Position numbers and translations under genes: made by a program | Shown: piece after piece, positions 61,857 through 64,000 of the stretch | Position numbering within the stretch: the first letter of the stretch is position 1 | Layout: each line of letters opens with the position of its first letter | Assembly: GCA_033764775.1 (NCBI GenBank) | Contig: JANRIQ010000017.1 | Coordinates: 57,472-121,471 of the forward strand | Reading direction: 5' to 3' | DNA length: 64,000 bases | Source of the DNA: JAWXCE01 sp033764775 | Lineage (GTDB): Bacteria > Pseudomonadota > Alphaproteobacteria > Rhizobiales > Rhodomicrobiaceae | Notes under the pieces: model-generated | What the model was told of the DNA's origin: nothing | The model's database searches: none | Seen by the model: only the letters and a program-made list of their open reading frames with translations

Positions 61857-62122
61857 TTCAGGCGGAACTCCCCGCCCACGAGCTTCAATTCGGCCGGCTT
61901 CACGAGCCCGAGGTGCGCGACCGTCACCCGGTACAGCTTGCCTTCGAGCTTTGCCGTCCAGAAATCCAGGAACGCCTTGAGTTTCGGGAAACGCGGATGG
62001 ATATCGTAGTCCTGCCAGACATAGCTTTGCAGCAGCGAGGGATGGTCGGGCATCCGGTAGAGGATTTCCGCCGTCGTCAGGCTGTAGCCTTTCAGCATGT
62101 CGGCAAAAGCGTGGTCGTGCAT
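61853..62122 (-). CDS. usg: Usg-like family protein
   Basis: An 89-aa protein of the Usg family (PF06233), named for its place upstream of tryptophan genes in some species; function not known. The whole length matches: LKGYSLTTAEILYRMPDHPSLLQSYVWQDYDIHPRFPKLKAFLDFW, then KLEGKLYRVTVAH. ATG at 62122 starts the conserved region; longer frames to 62227 have no support. No trp gene is adjacent here. Confidence 0.9.
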   Translation of the reverse strand: MHDHAFADMLKGYSLTTAEILYRMPDHPSLLQSYVWQDYDIHPRFPKLKAFLDFWTAKLEGKLYRVTVAHLGLVKPAELKLVGGEFRLN

Positions 62123-62284
62123 TGCGTTCAGTCTCCGGCTTGCCGGTGGTGATGCAATGCAAAATGATACGCGAGAATCGCCGCGTGAAAAGAGATTTCT
62201 CGTGGAATAACAGTATGCTAGCAGCATTTATGACACACTGCTAGCAAACTTGCGCCGTTCCCGTCCTTTCGAGCCGTCCTGACA

Positions 62285-62923
62285 ATGCTGGAAACCGCAC
62301 TCACGAGTTTCGCGACGTTCTTCGCCACGATCGGTCCGCTCGAGGCGGCCGTGCTGTTTGCGACGCTGACACCCGGCATCGCCGCCGCCGAGCGCCGCAG
62401 CGTCGCGGCGCGCGCCACCTTTATCGCCGCGATCATACTCCTGTTCTTCACGCTGCTCGGCGGTCCGATGCTCGGCCAGCTCGGCGTTTCGCTCCCCGCG
62501 CTGCAGGCAGCCGGCGGCATCATCCTGCTGCTGATCTCGCTCGACATGGTGTTCGCGAGCCCGACCAGTGCCTTCAAGCTCACTCCGCCGGAGGGCGCCG
62601 AGGCCCGCACCAAGGAAGACATCGCCGTTTTCCCGATTGCGACACCGCTGCTGGCGGGGCCCGGCGCCATGAGCGCCGGCATCCTGCTTGCCGCCAACGC
62701 GCACGGCGACCCTTGGCGCCTCACGATGGTGGTCGCAGCGCTTGCAGTGACGCTTGCGCTCACGCTGTTGCTGCTGCTCGGTGCGCAGGAACTGAACCGC
62801 TTCATCGGTATCACCGCGCAGCGCGTTCTGATGCGCGTGTTCGGCATTCTGCTGGCCGCGATCGCGGTGCAGTCGATCTTCAACGGCCTCGCAGGCAGCG
62901 GCCTGTTCTTCCGCCTGCGCTGA
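62285..62923 (+). CDS. MarC-family integral membrane protein
   Basis: A 212-aa protein with six predicted membrane helices and two halves of three each, as in the MarC family (formerly NAAT): FFATIGPLEAAVLFATLTPG in the first, FPIATPLLAGPGAMSAGIL in the second (the conserved P-L-x-x-GPG turn), NRFIGITAQRVLMRVFGILLAAIAVQ in the last. Role is debated; drug resistance is no longer assumed. No operon partner is seen. Confidence 0.92.
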   Translation: MLETALTSFATFFATIGPLEAAVLFATLTPGIAAAERRSVAARATFIAAIILLFFTLLGGPMLGQLGVSLPALQAAGGIILLLISLDMVFASPTSAFKLTPPEGAEARTKEDIAVFPIATPLLAGPGAMSAGILLAANAHGDPWRLTMVVAALAVTLALTLLLLLGAQELNRFIGITAQRVLMRVFGILLAAIAVQSIFNGLAGSGLFFRLR

Positions 62924-63032
62924 CCGCGGCGCCTGCGGGCCATCTCGCATTCATGCGCGCCTTAGCCGCCCGTTTACCGTGAGCGTGATTACGTGACGCC
63001 CGGGTTCGCGTTTGTCGAAAAGGCGTCGGGTT

Positions 63033-63416
63033 ATGTGCGCGTTGCGTTCCGGCTCTCGTGCGAGAGCCGCGCGTCTGTTGCTTGGTTGCATCCCGCTGCT
63101 GGCTGCGCTCACAGGTGGTTGCGCGTCGGGACCATCCGGTGGACACGGATCGTGGCCGGGCGACAGCGTCGCCGTAGCGCAGGGCCCGGTGCAACGCGCT
63201 GTCGATCTCGAGGACGACGGCATCGAGGCCCAGACCCCGCCGCCGCGACGCGCCACGCCGCGCCCGGACGATCCGTCCGAACCCTATAGCCCGAACTACG
63301 GTGCCGGTGACCGCCGCCGCCCTGCCGCGCCGGCGGCAACCGAGCCCGAGCGCACCATTCCGCGCAATCCACCGCCGCGCTTCGGCCGTCGGCTCGCCGA
63401 GGCCATCGCGCGTTGA
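63033..63416 (+). CDS. Small Pro-rich probable lipoprotein
   Basis: A 127-aa product with an N-terminal signal segment LLLGCIPLLAALTGGC and a possible lipobox Cys at about 30, though the residues before it (TGG) are not typical. The rest is disordered, Pro/Arg/Asp-rich, without a fold I know. ATG at 63033 is preferred over TTG at 63012. Low complexity makes its coding status less certain than the neighbours'. Confidence 0.5.
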   Translation: MCALRSGSRARAARLLLGCIPLLAALTGGCASGPSGGHGSWPGDSVAVAQGPVQRAVDLEDDGIEAQTPPPRRATPRPDDPSEPYSPNYGAGDRRRPAAPAATEPERTIPRNPPPRFGRRLAEAIAR

Positions 63417-63423
63417 ACCGGCA

Positions 63424-63978
63424 CTATTTGATGACGGCGAGCAGTTCCTTGAACTCCGCCGTGTCCGCGCGCTCGAGCCACTCGAAGATAACCATCTCTT
63501 GCGCGACGATCGCCGCACCTGCGCGCCGCATGCGCCCGATCGCCAGGTCGCGCGTCTCCTGAAGCCGCGAGCCAATCGCGTCTGCGGCGACGAACACCTC
63601 GAAGCCTTCGGCGATCAGGTCGAGCACCGTCTGGCAAACGCACACGTGCGCCTCGATTCCGGCAACGACGATCTCGTCGCGCCCGGCTCGTTTGAGCTCG
63701 GCCATTCGCTGCTTCAGTGCCGCATTTCGGCAGCACGAAAACTCGACCTTTTCGATCGCCCTGGCATCCGTTCCAGCCGCGCTCCGCAGCGCGCCGATCG
63801 TGCGGCCGATGGCCGAAGGACAATGCTCCGAAATCGTGACCGGCACCCCGAGCCGCGCCGCAGCGACCGCGAGCCGGCGGCAGTTCTCCATCACCCGGTC
63901 GATGCCGGCGACGTGCGGCGCGAGCTTCTCCTGCATGTCGATCACGAGAAGGTGTGAGCGCGCCCGTCCGATCAGCAT
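63424..63978 (-). CDS. Isochorismatase-family hydrolase
   Basis: The 184-aa protein belongs to the cysteine-hydrolase family related to YcaC/isochorismatase. The triad is visible: Asp14 in LLVIDMQEK, a Lys in the EKVEFSC segment (about 79), and the catalytic Cys in the IEAHVCVCQTVLDL block (about 111-113). GGGGAGGAAA before the ATG at 63978 is a strong ribosome-binding site. Substrate unknown. It ends 8 bp past the lipoprotein gene stop on the other strand. Confidence 0.88.
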   Translation of the reverse strand: MLIGRARSHLLVIDMQEKLAPHVAGIDRVMENCRRLAVAAARLGVPVTISEHCPSAIGRTIGALRSAAGTDARAIEKVEFSCCRNAALKQRMAELKRAGRDEIVVAGIEAHVCVCQTVLDLIAEGFEVFVAADAIGSRLQETRDLAIGRMRRAGAAIVAQEMVIFEWLERADTAEFKELLAVIK

Positions 63979-64000
63979 GGTTTCCTCCCCTTGCGATCCG

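Overview
The window is a high-GC chromosomal segment, almost entirely housekeeping, from an alphaproteobacterium that is most likely a member of the Hyphomicrobiales (Rhizobiales). The evidence is the gene families and their order: glyA-nrdR-ribD-ribE-ribB-ribH-nusB-thiL-hppA, yceD-plsX-fabH-ihfA-merR, sdhE-mfd divergent from recG, MoxR-DUF58-DUF4159, Usg, DUF1489, a Cbp3-type chaperone, and two porins of the alphaproteobacterial type. No genus can be assigned from this sequence alone.

Layout. 1-6.5 kb: end of a TPR protein, serB, a PRC-barrel protein, UDP-glucose dehydrogenase, a peptidoglycan-binding-like protein, a membrane protein of unknown function and DUF1489. 6.5-12.7 kb: panC, a membrane-anchored J protein resembling Pam18/Tim14, a D,D-carboxypeptidase with a SPOR domain, clpS-clpA. 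12.8-20.2 kb: porin, ubiquinone-type hydroxylase, a lipid A acyltransferase whose 3' end is duplicated around an AT-richer foreign-looking gene, a broken fragment, a VIT-family transporter, a malyl-CoA lyase family enzyme and hspQ. 20.2-30.5 kb: mfd, sdhE, recG, a SPOR protein, glmS and glmU. 30.7-37.8 kb: second porin, zinc metallopeptidase, the malonate cluster matA/matR/matB, and a lipoprotein with phospholipase A2-like motifs. 37.9-46.5 kb: tRNA-Pro, merR-type regulator, ihfA, fabH, plsX, yceD, Cbp3-like chaperone, bamE, hppA, thiL. 46.5-52.2 kb: nusB, riboflavin genes, nrdR, glyA. 52.4-64 kb: Nudix hydrolase, lipoprotein, GNAT, the MoxR/DUF58/DUF4159/VWA-like operon, DUF1285, Usg, MarC, a small lipoprotein and an isochorismatase-family hydrolase.

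How the genes fit together. Envelope building is the main theme: glmU/glmS and panC supply precursors, plsX/fabH start phospholipid and fatty acid synthesis, LpxL-type acyltransferase acts on lipid A, bamE and two porins concern the outer membrane, and DacA-type carboxypeptidase and SPOR proteins act on the wall. A second theme is protein and respiratory assembly (clpAS, hspQ, Pam18-like J protein, SdhE, Cbp3-like). The mat cluster turns malonate into malonyl-CoA and acetyl-CoA under a GntR regulator.

No CRISPR array, insertion sequence, prophage or integrase was seen. The points most worth a second look are the phospholipase A2-like lipoprotein (37168-37824), the duplicated lpxL tail flanking an AT-richer ORF (16620-17647), the G10-tract broken fragment next to it, and a membrane protein with a putative DNA-binding tail (4744-5931).
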